A stretch of 64,000 nt of DNA, taken from the NCBI RefSeq assembly GCF_016595415.1, contig NZ_JAENIO010000019.1:1-64000 (forward strand). Reading direction: 5' to 3'. Shown one piece after another: positions 1-8,700 of this stretch. Source of the DNA: Roseibacillus ishigakijimensis (GTDB lineage Bacteria; Verrucomicrobiota; Verrucomicrobiia; Verrucomicrobiales; Akkermansiaceae). A program made the position numbers and the translations under genes. The notes under the pieces are model-generated. The model saw nothing but the letters and a program-made list of their open reading frames with translations. It searched no databases and was not told the DNA's origin. The first letter of the stretch is position 1, and each line of letters starts with the position of its first letter.

Positions 1-71
1 TTAACAATCCCCACCTCAAGGCCAAGGACCGCAACGAGTTTCTCGCTTGGCTCAAATCGCCTTTTCACCCC

Positions 72-1445
72 TCAATTTTTGTCGTGTAGTGTGACTATCC
101 AGTTGGCTGCAGCAGATGGAAAATCTTCAGAAAATATTTCAATTGCCACGTCAATAGCATCTTCGGTACCCGAAAAATTCGGATCGTCAATTACCTTCTT
201 CAGATAGGAATCGTAACTTGCCAAAGCCCACTGGGTATTAACAACGCCGAGATAGTCCTGTCGCACACTGTCCTCCAAATTTCCCGCGTTAGAAACCCAT
301 TCTATTACCGACTCGGGGGATACGTTTGTCGCCTCCGACAAAGAAGAAATCATCACATCACTTGCTACACCTCCTTTTCGATAGCGGGCAAAAACATCAT
401 CCAAAGCCTTTTCCGGATCAGCAAAGACCGTTCTCCTAAAATACTCAACTACAGCCTTATCCCGACCCACACCGTTGGGGATTTGCTCAATCCAGTCATC
501 TGCCATAGACGGATCCTTATCGTACAAAATACTTACTAAAGTTCCATAGACTTCATCATAAGATGAACCAGGAGGAAGGTTCGCCACAATGCTTTTAACT
601 TCATCAATATTCTCTGAGTTCGCCCTTGAAACCAGGGTTAACAGCGCCCGCTTCTCGGATTCAGCGGAGAGCCCAGGGCCCCCAGTAATCCAATCTGCTG
701 CTGCTTTTAAATCACCAGCGGGCCAATTCCTAATCAAATCTTGGGATACTAAATTAACGAGCCCAGGCTCTAAAAGGTTCACGTGGAAGACTGCGTTTAT
801 TGGATCTTCAACAATCAAACTACGAACATAACAAATTTTGACCACCTTCTTATCTTCCAAACTGAAGTGGTCAGAATCTAGCATGAGAAGAATCTCAGAA
901 GATCCAAACTGCATTGATTTATTTATTATTTCTGAAATCACATCTTCTCTCTTCACATTACTTGGCAGATATTTTAGCCCAGAAATCACTCTTTCAAGAT
1001 CTTGTGCGTCGCTAGGGATAAACATATTTTTAAGCATCATTGAATGTCTATCCATTGACCCCAGAGACTCATATATATTTATAGCTTCTTTCATATTTTC
1101 TTTAGCAAGAGCCACCAAGGCATACGTGAGACCCATCATCCGTTTCTCTCCATAGGGGAGACTCAAGTAATAATCTATTGACGAATGTGGTCCTTTTTTC
1201 TGAATTTCATTGATTACGGTTTGTGAAATTATGGCTCCCTCTTCTCCAGAAACACCGAAATATTCTTTGCTCCCAACAAAAGCTTTCTGTTCTCTTCCCT
1301 TCGGCGACCGCGACTCGGTTGAATTTATTCTATTCTTGGACTCTAACTCAAGAGCAGGCCCATCTTTCTCCTTCATCTCTTTTAAAAAGAGAGCCCCGAA
1401 AAGTATCGAAAAAAACCAACCAGAAGCATACATTACATTTTTCAT
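72..1445 (-). CDS. Alpha-helical repeat protein downstream of RHS locus, function unknown
   Basis: A 457-residue protein I do not recognise. The N-terminus (residues 1-20, MKNVMYASGWFFSILFGALF) looks like an uncleaved signal anchor, so the rest probably lies outside the cytoplasm. From about residue 90 onward the sequence is helical and repetitive, with recurring blocks of the type A-x-x-W-I/V followed by acidic and Ser-rich turns (for example ADDWIEQIP and AANWIVTL), as in the helical-solenoid proteins common in Verrucomicrobia. It lies 40 nt downstream of the RHS-core gene on the same strand and is probably co-transcribed. Base composition is visibly AT-richer than most of the window, a trait shared with the RHS-core gene, which suggests the two arrived together. 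Its position is where an immunity or accessory gene for an RHS tip would be expected, but it is far longer than most immunity proteins, so that role is only a guess. Confidence 0.7.
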   Translation of the reverse strand: MKNVMYASGWFFSILFGALFLKEMKEKDGPALELESKNRINSTESRSPKGREQKAFVGSKEYFGVSGEEGAIISQTVINEIQKKGPHSSIDYYLSLPYGEKRMMGLTYALVALAKENMKEAINIYESLGSMDRHSMMLKNMFIPSDAQDLERVISGLKYLPSNVKREDVISEIINKSMQFGSSEILLMLDSDHFSLEDKKVVKICYVRSLIVEDPINAVFHVNLLEPGLVNLVSQDLIRNWPAGDLKAAADWITGGPGLSAESEKRALLTLVSRANSENIDEVKSIVANLPPGSSYDEVYGTLVSILYDKDPSMADDWIEQIPNGVGRDKAVVEYFRRTVFADPEKALDDVFARYRKGGVASDVMISSLSEATNVSPESVIEWVSNAGNLEDSVRQDYLGVVNTQWALASYDSYLKKVIDDPNFSGTEDAIDVAIEIFSEDFPSAAANWIVTLHDKN

Positions 1446-1485
1446 ATTTACAGTCTTTCCAGAGCTCTCTTAACAACCAAGGACA

Positions 1486-2763
1486 TTACTTTTCTACAGC
1501 CTGACCAATAATGTTATCAGAATAACCAATTGCACCTCGACTTCCAGAATATAAGGTCCAAACATTATTATTTGGACTTGCCGGACCCTGGTAATTGTGA
1601 TATGTATACTCGTAGGCTTTCTCCTTATACGTCCAACATTGCGATATATGATCAAATGCTTCAGGGGTGCCTTTCTTGTAAGCATCAACCGTAGTACTCA
1701 ACGTATACCCAGAAGAAACACTTGCTGAAACTGAAACGTTAACCGCACTATATATCGAAACTCCACCTGTCCCTCCTACTTGTGCTCCTGTGCTATAGGA
1801 CACTTGCACTGTCGAATTTTGCGGTATATTTGTCACTTTCCTAGAAGGATTAAATCTCTTATATTCGTATTCATCCCTTACGTTCACTCGAACATTTCCA
1901 GACATAAAACTCGGCCGATTGAATGGGCCTAGGTCCGGACTCTCAGTGTAGAAACTATTGTAGCGGCTCCACCCACTAGGAACAGGAGGAGCAGGAGAAG
2001 CGCTGATTTGACTAAGACCACTAGGGTCAACGTTCCCGACCGGATCTCCCGAAACATATGCGTAATTATTCTCTCCATCGGGATAGCCAGATGGATCAAG
2101 AATTGACCACCGCATCGAGTCAGTCGAATAGTTTCGGAATTTAAATACAAATACCTCTAACTCTTTAATATATGGTTTTCCGGTAAACAAAACCTCTTCA
2201 AGACCTTCGCCAAAAGCACTTGATTCGTATGATTCTCTACCAACTGCCAGAGTGCTTCCAAGTATATCTGACACCGATATATCATCTCCGATTAGTATCG
2301 CACTCTCGCCAATCCCTCCCTGCTCGTTTGAAAAGGCCTGTGCCCCTCGTGAAACCATCGCCAAACCATCCCACGTAAAGGCTTCGAGACTTCCAGCAGA
2401 ATTAATCCCTACAAGTTGCCCTTCCGCGTTGTAGAAGAGTTCGGTAGTCTTGTCTTCATTTTGCACTTTGGTAACTTTGTCTGCAAATCGATAATTTAAT
2501 TTGCGAACAACGTTACCCCCTTCAACTTCACCGACGAGACGTCCAGCCTCATCATACAGGTATTGCTTCTGAGTAGAATCGCGCAAACTTCCTTTCAGGA
2601 GGTTGCCAGCGTAATCGAAATAAGTGACCTGCTCTCCAATTTGCTTCTCAACGATATTCCCGGAAGCATCGTAGACATATTTCTCTGACGGGATAGCTGC
2701 GGACAGACTTGCTGAGGCAGCGACGCTTGCTCCAAGAGCAAGGGCTATTTGTTTTCTTTTCAT
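1486..2763 (-). CDS. Secreted RHS repeat-associated core protein with unique C-terminal tip
   Basis: 425 residues. A Sec signal peptide (about 1-23, MKRKQIALALGASVAASASL then SAA) is followed by several YD repeats (YVYDASGN, YLYDEAGRLVGE). A recognisable RHS core ends at DPSGL, about residues 246-250; the core pattern is LDPSGYPDGENNYAYVSGDP. In RHS proteins this core marks the boundary after which a variable tip begins. Here the tip is residues 251-425, rich in Ser/Thr/Val and Tyr and predicted beta-rich; I cannot match it to a known toxin. The protein is short for the family because the long YD shell is encoded by the separate gene upstream (42 nt gap), which has its own signal peptide. Low GC relative to the window fits the usual pattern of exchangeable RHS tips. 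It is identified as an RHS-core protein with confidence; toxin activity is unproven. Confidence 0.85.
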   Translation of the reverse strand: MKRKQIALALGASVAASASLSAAIPSEKYVYDASGNIVEKQIGEQVTYFDYAGNLLKGSLRDSTQKQYLYDEAGRLVGEVEGGNVVRKLNYRFADKVTKVQNEDKTTELFYNAEGQLVGINSAGSLEAFTWDGLAMVSRGAQAFSNEQGGIGESAILIGDDISVSDILGSTLAVGRESYESSAFGEGLEEVLFTGKPYIKELEVFVFKFRNYSTDSMRWSILDPSGYPDGENNYAYVSGDPVGNVDPSGLSQISASPAPPVPSGWSRYNSFYTESPDLGPFNRPSFMSGNVRVNVRDEYEYKRFNPSRKVTNIPQNSTVQVSYSTGAQVGGTGGVSIYSAVNVSVSASVSSGYTLSTTVDAYKKGTPEAFDHISQCWTYKEKAYEYTYHNYQGPASPNNNVWTLYSGSRGAIGYSDNIIGQAVEK

Positions 2764-2805
2764 TTTCTAGTATTTCTTCGTTTTGTTTTTCCAGTTGAGG
2801 AAGTT

Positions 2806-5352
2806 TCAGTTCAAGGGGGCTTTGTGGCCCTCCGCTTTTGCTTTCTGCGCGATTTTCCGCTTTTCAACAGCGGTGAGACGGCCCAATTGATCGTATTGAT
2901 ATTCGTGGAGGACTCCATCAAGGACGCGACTGGCGAGCTTGCCATCGTCTCCCCACTCATAAGTGACATCTTTGATGACCTGGCCTTTGTCGTCTTTGGC
3001 AAGGATGGACGCGGGGCGCCCGTCGGAATGATGGCCATAGTCGATGGTCCAGCCATTGGCGAAGCGTTTGCGGGCGAGTTGGCGGCTCTTAGGCTCGTAG
3101 TCATACCAGATCTTTTGTTCTCCATTAACGAAAATTCCGGCGTAGCGACCGAGGAGATCGTATTGGTAGCGGGTTTCCTGCAAACGGTGTTCGAGGTCGT
3201 CCCCATTTTGGTAGACGGCGACCATGGCCTTGCGACTGCCCGGGGTGTATTCCCACTTCACCAGAGTCCAGACCCCGCCGGGGATGTCGTTGCGTTCGCT
3301 GATTTTACGATCAAGAGCGTCCCAAGTGTAGGTGGTCTTGACTCCTTGTGAGGTCGTCGCCACCAAGATGCGACCGTATTTGTCGTATTGGTAGTCGATA
3401 GTTTCGCCCTTGCCGTAATCGATCTGGCTCAATTGCCCTTCTCGATTATAGCGATACTGAATATCCTGCTCGCCGGTCTTGCGTCGGGTGAGACGTCCGG
3501 TTTGATCGTAGGCCATCGATAAAGGCTTCACCCCCTCGGTCTCCACTTCAGAAACGCGCCCAAAGGCATCGCGCTCGAACTCAGCGACCACCCCACGGCC
3601 ATCTTTCCAGCCAGCGAGTTGACCGAGCTCGTCATGTTGATACTCGGTGGTGTTTCCCAAGGGATCGATCTCCTTCTTCACATTCCCGTGAGCATCCAAC
3701 TGATAGCTGCTCGTCTTGCCATCGGCGCGAATCCTCTTCACCACTTCGCCGTCCATCCCGGCGAGCTTTTCCCGCTCAATCTTTTGCCACATTTCTCCAT
3801 CCCGATTGAGCTGTGCCAGCATCCCGGACTCATCGTATTGGTAGTCCCACTTCTTCCCGCCCTGCTGGGTCGAGGCCAGGCGATTCTCTCCCGTGTAGTC
3901 ATAGATGGTCTCACTGCCATCGAGATGAATCCTCTTCACCACGCGATTGAACTCATCGCGCTCAATACTGCGCTGATAGCCCATGGGCCATTTCTCGACC
4001 ACGAGTTGACCGAGGTCATCATACTCATACTCATAGACCGCACCATCCAGAGTCTGGTAGCGCGTGACCTGCCCCGCCTCATTGTAGTGAATCCGAATGG
4101 AATCCCCGAGCGCGTTGGTGATCACACTGGGTTTTTGAGAGTCGCCTTCATACTCAAACTTTTGATTCAGCTCCTCCAGGCGATAGACCTTATCCAAACG
4201 CCCTTGATCATCGTATTCGTAGCGTAGGGGAGCCGCCCCAGGCACTTTGCGGGTCTTAACCCGCCCTTCCTCATCATAACTCAAGCTCACCGCCTCCCGC
4301 CCCCGAGGATCACGCACACTCTCTAGACGGCCATACTCTTCCCCTCTCACTCCGTAAAAGCGGGTCACTTCTCCGCCATCGCGGTTCTTGATGACCATCT
4401 TCTGAGTTCTGGGATTATAAACAAAGCCATCCGTGAAGTCCGCCGGGTCGGTGCGAGACAAATTGATGCCCTCTTTGGAAATTCCGTAGCGATAACGGTA
4501 GTGATCGTCCTGGGCCAAGAACCAGCCCGCGCCCTCCTGAGGAAGCTTCCAATTGACTCCAGACTGCCAAGCCCCGTCACGCCCACCCCAAGTATAGGTC
4601 AGCTTATCACCACCCGGAAAATCGATGGAGGAAACGAGAAAGTCCTCATTGTAGGAAAAATTTACCGCCTGATACCCCGTCGTGCTCGCTTGCCACTGCG
4701 CGAGCAAATCCTGCTCCCCCTCATACTGAAAGCGATGGGTGACCGGTCCAATGACCACCTCTTCCGGCTGCCCCAAGTCGTTTTCCTTCGCGGTTAGCAA
4801 GGTGACCTCTCTCGCATCGGTCTGCTGATAAATTCTCGAAATCAGAATGCCTGAAGTCTCGAAGAACAACTGCCGTCCCGACGGCGAACGCAGCGAATGC
4901 AACGCTCCTTGCTCATAGCGGTAACGCCAGCCATCCGACGACAGAAAATCATAGCTCAGAGGAGCCCGCTCCACCGCCACCCAGTCTTCCTCGACCTCTT
5001 CCGGTTCCGTTTTGAGAATCTCGCTGCGCTTAAAAACGGTCCGCATTCCCCCCGGCTGCACCCACAACACTTCCTCCCGGCCTTCAGGAACAACATAGCT
5101 TTCCAGCTGATTGATTTTATACTCACTCACTGGGTCAGCCACCCGCAGCGAATGCTCCAAATAAATCGGAAAAGCGAACTCCGGAGACCCCGAGAGAGTT
5201 CCGAGATAGAAAGTTTGATCCAGCCCGCCATCAATCCCCAAAGCCCCCAGAGACATCCTGGGCTTCTCCCAGGAAGGAGCAGCGAAGAGATTCCCTGCAA
5301 GAAGCAAAAGCAGAGGAGAGCAGCAGGAAACTAGGTAAAACTTCTTATTCAT
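2806..5352 (-). CDS. Secreted RHS/YD-repeat shell protein
   Basis: 848 residues with a Sec signal peptide (1-25, Cys-containing hydrophobic core ending NLFAAP). The first ~330 residues resemble the N-terminal region of large RHS proteins. From there to the end run more than fifteen YD repeats (YEYDDQGRL, YQYDESGML, YRYNREGQLSQIDYG). These repeats build the hollow beta-barrel cocoon of RHS proteins. The protein stops after the repeat YEYQYDQLGRL and a Lys-rich tail and lacks the conserved core and any tip; those are on the next gene. Because the downstream gene has its own signal peptide and start, this is a two-gene arrangement rather than a simple frameshift. The ATG is the first in frame and directly precedes the signal peptide; no strong ribosome binding site is visible. 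Confidence 0.85.
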   Translation of the reverse strand: MNKKFYLVSCCSPLLLLLAGNLFAAPSWEKPRMSLGALGIDGGLDQTFYLGTLSGSPEFAFPIYLEHSLRVADPVSEYKINQLESYVVPEGREEVLWVQPGGMRTVFKRSEILKTEPEEVEEDWVAVERAPLSYDFLSSDGWRYRYEQGALHSLRSPSGRQLFFETSGILISRIYQQTDAREVTLLTAKENDLGQPEEVVIGPVTHRFQYEGEQDLLAQWQASTTGYQAVNFSYNEDFLVSSIDFPGGDKLTYTWGGRDGAWQSGVNWKLPQEGAGWFLAQDDHYRYRYGISKEGINLSRTDPADFTDGFVYNPRTQKMVIKNRDGGEVTRFYGVRGEEYGRLESVRDPRGREAVSLSYDEEGRVKTRKVPGAAPLRYEYDDQGRLDKVYRLEELNQKFEYEGDSQKPSVITNALGDSIRIHYNEAGQVTRYQTLDGAVYEYEYDDLGQLVVEKWPMGYQRSIERDEFNRVVKRIHLDGSETIYDYTGENRLASTQQGGKKWDYQYDESGMLAQLNRDGEMWQKIEREKLAGMDGEVVKRIRADGKTSSYQLDAHGNVKKEIDPLGNTTEYQHDELGQLAGWKDGRGVVAEFERDAFGRVSEVETEGVKPLSMAYDQTGRLTRRKTGEQDIQYRYNREGQLSQIDYGKGETIDYQYDKYGRILVATTSQGVKTTYTWDALDRKISERNDIPGGVWTLVKWEYTPGSRKAMVAVYQNGDDLEHRLQETRYQYDLLGRYAGIFVNGEQKIWYDYEPKSRQLARKRFANGWTIDYGHHSDGRPASILAKDDKGQVIKDVTYEWGDDGKLASRVLDGVLHEYQYDQLGRLTAVEKRKIAQKAKAEGHKAPLN

Positions 5353-5792
5353 TTAAAAAAATCGAAAACGGACGCTCTTAATTTTCCCTCCAAAGTAACA
5401 ACAAATATTTTCTTGCGAGGGCGCATCAATCTTCACAAGAAAAATCGACGCTCACTTGTTCCTCGCCCTGAGAGACTTTGAAGCAAAAAGGAGAGATTTT
5501 TCCTTTATCCATCACGGATTCCTGCCGCCTTCGCTCTTGAGGATCGTTAGAAAAATGATTTATTTTTTCCTTAGAAGGAGATTGAAGGGTCCCACTCCCG
5601 ATCTGTGACCAGAACCGTTCTGGCAGAAGGGACCTGAACTAGCGGAGCCCCGTTGATGACAACGGGAGGGGCGAAATCATTGCGCGCCCGCTTTGTGACC
5701 AGAGCGGGTCCGACGCTTTCGGCGGAATTTGGCTGGCTCCTTCCGCTTTCTTCAAGATTCCGGATGGGCAGAAGGTCAATTCATTCCTGCGC
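5353..5792. other. 440-bp intergenic region with hairpins, no gene recognised
   Basis: Lies upstream of the RHS shell gene and downstream of the beta-helix gene, both on the minus strand. The half nearest the RHS gene (5353-5590) is AT-rich and presumably carries its promoter, though no clear -35/-10 pair stands out. The other half contains a perfect 7-bp stem with a 4-nt loop (5649-5666), a CCAGAA/TTCTGG inverted repeat near 5610-5624, and two copies of TGTGACCAGA about 91 nt apart (near 5604 and 5695). A short open frame on the minus strand (5639-5887) overlaps the end of the neighbouring gene and has no family features, so it was not called. Confidence 0.5.
5649..5666. repeat. Perfect inverted repeat / hairpin
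   Basis: CCCGTTG at 5649-5655 and CAACGGG at 5660-5666 flank a 4-nt loop. There is no T-run on either side, so it is not a classical intrinsic terminator. It lies about 130 nt past the stop codon of the 1564-aa gene and may still mark the end of that transcript. Confidence 0.4.
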
Positions 5793-8700
5793 TCAACGGA
5801 CAGCATGAGTATCGAGAGTGACCTGGAGGCGGAAAAAGCCTTTCCCGGATCGCCCGGCCTCGACGGTAACGAGCTCGAAGTCGTCATCGAGGGGCTCGGC
5901 TCCGATTTCGATCAAGCCATCCGCAGTCCAGGACTGCTGTTCGGCCGGATTCTCGGTGCCCACCACTAGATAGCTCAACCCGCGCGCTTCGGCATCGCGG
6001 CGGCGCCGGTAGGTGAAGTGGAAACAATCCTCATCGCGGAGGAAGCGGAAGTGCGGAGCCAGATCCAGGGAGTTCACCAGAGGGTCACTGCCGAGAGCAT
6101 ACTCCAGCAGGTTGTCGAAGGCATCGCCATCCGGATCAGCGGTCCAAGCCGAATCGGCTCCGGCCAGGGAGACACTCTGCACCCAGCTCTGATAGCAGTG
6201 GGCGGAATGGTCGTAGAGCGCCGCCACCTGCGCCAGGGTCAGAGCGGAATCGTAGAGGACGACATTGTCGAGCAGACCATCGTAGGAAAGTCCGCTGATC
6301 GCGCTGCCCAGCGTAGCCACGGTGGTGCCGGCGAGGGAGCGGGTCTTGCCCGTGCCACTGTGCCAGAGAGTGCCATTGAGAAAGATCTGCATCGTGCCCG
6401 CCACCGCATCCTTGGTGAAGACCCAGTGATTCCAGGTCCCCGCAATCTCGCTGCCCGAGGCGGTTTTGTTGATCCGATCATAGCCATTGTTATGCCCGGC
6501 GTCCCAGTAAACCTGGCCATTGGACCACGGAAGGTGAATATTCAGAATGCGATTCCCCGCGCTATCCTCGGCATTGAAGACGACATTGTTCACCGGCTGG
6601 GTCACCCCGCCGTAGGCCCAGAAGGCCACCGTGACCTCGTTACCCAGAGAGCCAAAGGCGCTGGCGGGCAGAGTCACCGTCGAGTCCGTGCCATTGAAGG
6701 AAAGGGCTGAACCGCCGTCCACTCCCGTGCTCCAACTCGCGTTGCTCTGGGAGGCGTGGTGACCATTGCCACTGACATCCCCCACCGTGCTGCCCGCGCC
6801 CTCATCAAGGGTCCAGCAAGCAATGGGATCCGGTAAGGTGGTGCTTTCCAAAAGCTGATCACTCTCCAGAAAAATCTCGGTGACATTGTTCCAGTCATCC
6901 TGCGAGTTGCCCAGTCCGGTCACCCGCACGAAGCGCCCCACCGCAGGCTCGAAGGCGTATTCCTCCAAGGCAGTGCTGCTGCCACTGCTGGCCCCGGAGT
7001 AGACAGTGGTCCAGGGGCCCATGGGATGATCGGAAACCCCGATCTCGAAGGAATAGCTGCGGGAGTCCCCGGCATGCCAGGCCAGGGAGACCGATTCCAG
7101 CAGACGGCTCTCGAGGAAATCATACTGAATCCACTGCCCCACCCCCTCGGCCGCCCAGCGGGTCGAGTAGTCGCCATCGAGGGTGTTCTGGGCGATGAAA
7201 CCCGCTCCGGCCTCGGACTTCGCCTTCACCATCGCAAAGCGATCCTTCAAATCGATATCGAGGTCCACGATCTCGATGGCATTGTCGGACGTGTTTCCCT
7301 GCCCAACCACCCGGACAAAGCGGGCATTGCGGGTGGGAAAGACGTATTCCTCCCCGACCACCGTGCCCCGGCTGTTCCCCGCGAAGACCACCTCCCAGGG
7401 ACCGCTCGCGCTGGCCGCTGTTTGCAACTCGAAGTGATAGTTGCGCGTGGTGCCATTCCCCCACTGGATGGCCACTTTGGAGAGATTCCGCGTGGTGCCG
7501 AGGTCGTATTGAATCCATTCTCCGATCCCCGTCGCACTCCAGGAGGTGGCAGCATCCCCGTCGAGAGTGTTGCCGACCGAGCCCGAATTGGACGAAGCCG
7601 TAATTGTGGCCGCACTGAGACTACTCACCGTATTGCCACTGCCGTTGTTGCTCACCGCACCATAGCTGCTCACGGTGCACCCGCTGGCGGCAGCATCCAG
7701 CACCACCGGCATATCGGTCCAGTTGGTCAATTGGCTGTTGCTCAGGCTGAACTGCGGCGGAGAAGCCGGATCGTAGCGCATGCCGATCTTGGGCCCGCCC
7801 AAGTGGATGGCCTGCAGGGCGGAACGGGGCTGGAGACTGGAGTTCCAGAGAGTGACGTCATGACCACTCCCCATGATGAAGGAGAGATAGTCATTTCCAT
7901 AGACTTCAGTTTCGTCCAAGACCGTCACAGAATAAACCTGATCCCGGTCATGCTGATAAGGATTGTTCACAATGGGTGCAAAGGGAGAATCGGCCTGGCA
8001 GTGCAGCACGCTATCCCCATTACCCGGCCAATAAGGCCCCTCGACCCCGATGGTGGTGCAGCCGAAGACCTCGTTCTCGCCATCGGAAAACCCAATTGTC
8101 ACCCCGCTGCGCATGTATTCCACCGTGCAGTTGCGCACCGTGGTATTGGCGGTATTCAAGCCGTTCGCGCCATTGTTGTAACAACGGATGCCGTCCTCCT
8201 GGAGAGAAAAGCCGTAACCCGGCGGCACCCGCCAACCCCACACCGTCATGAAGTCCACCTGGTCGGCCTGCGACCCCGTTCCCTCCTCCGCCAGCACGAC
8301 ATCGGTGTTGCTGGTTTCGCCCCGCACGAAGCAGCCCTCCACCAGGGTGCCGATGGCTCCCTGCATGAAGATGCCGTGCCCATAAGTCGCCATCTCGATG
8401 AAGCAGTTCAACAAATGATTGTCAGCCCCATTGACCAGCAAAGCGGCATGTTTGTTGTGCCCGATCACCGCTCCAGAGCCTTTGCCAAACAAATCACCAT
8501 AGCCGTAGGGTGTGGAACTGCGGGTGTAGATGCTGATTTCTTCCACCTTGTTGCCATCTCCCACCACCGCCAGGTTGAGCACTCCGGTAGAGTTGATGGG
8601 CTCGTCGCCGATATCTTTCTGAGTGAGCCCGAAGAGATGATTGTTGTGGCCATTGATTTCGATCACCCGCACTTCACTGCTCCCCCACTCGTTGTAAAGG

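Noticed and set aside
3-89. A 28-codon plus-strand frame entering the window and ending at a TAG, overlapping the end of the first minus-strand gene
   Set aside because: It is plausible as the 3' end of a gene outside the window, but is too short to identify and shows no known motif. It could equally be a chance frame.
2764-2805. The two RHS genes as a single gene broken by a frameshift
   Set aside because: The downstream gene has its own ATG and a convincing signal peptide after a 42-nt gap, and the upstream protein ends in a clean Lys-rich tail; a point frameshift would not create these.
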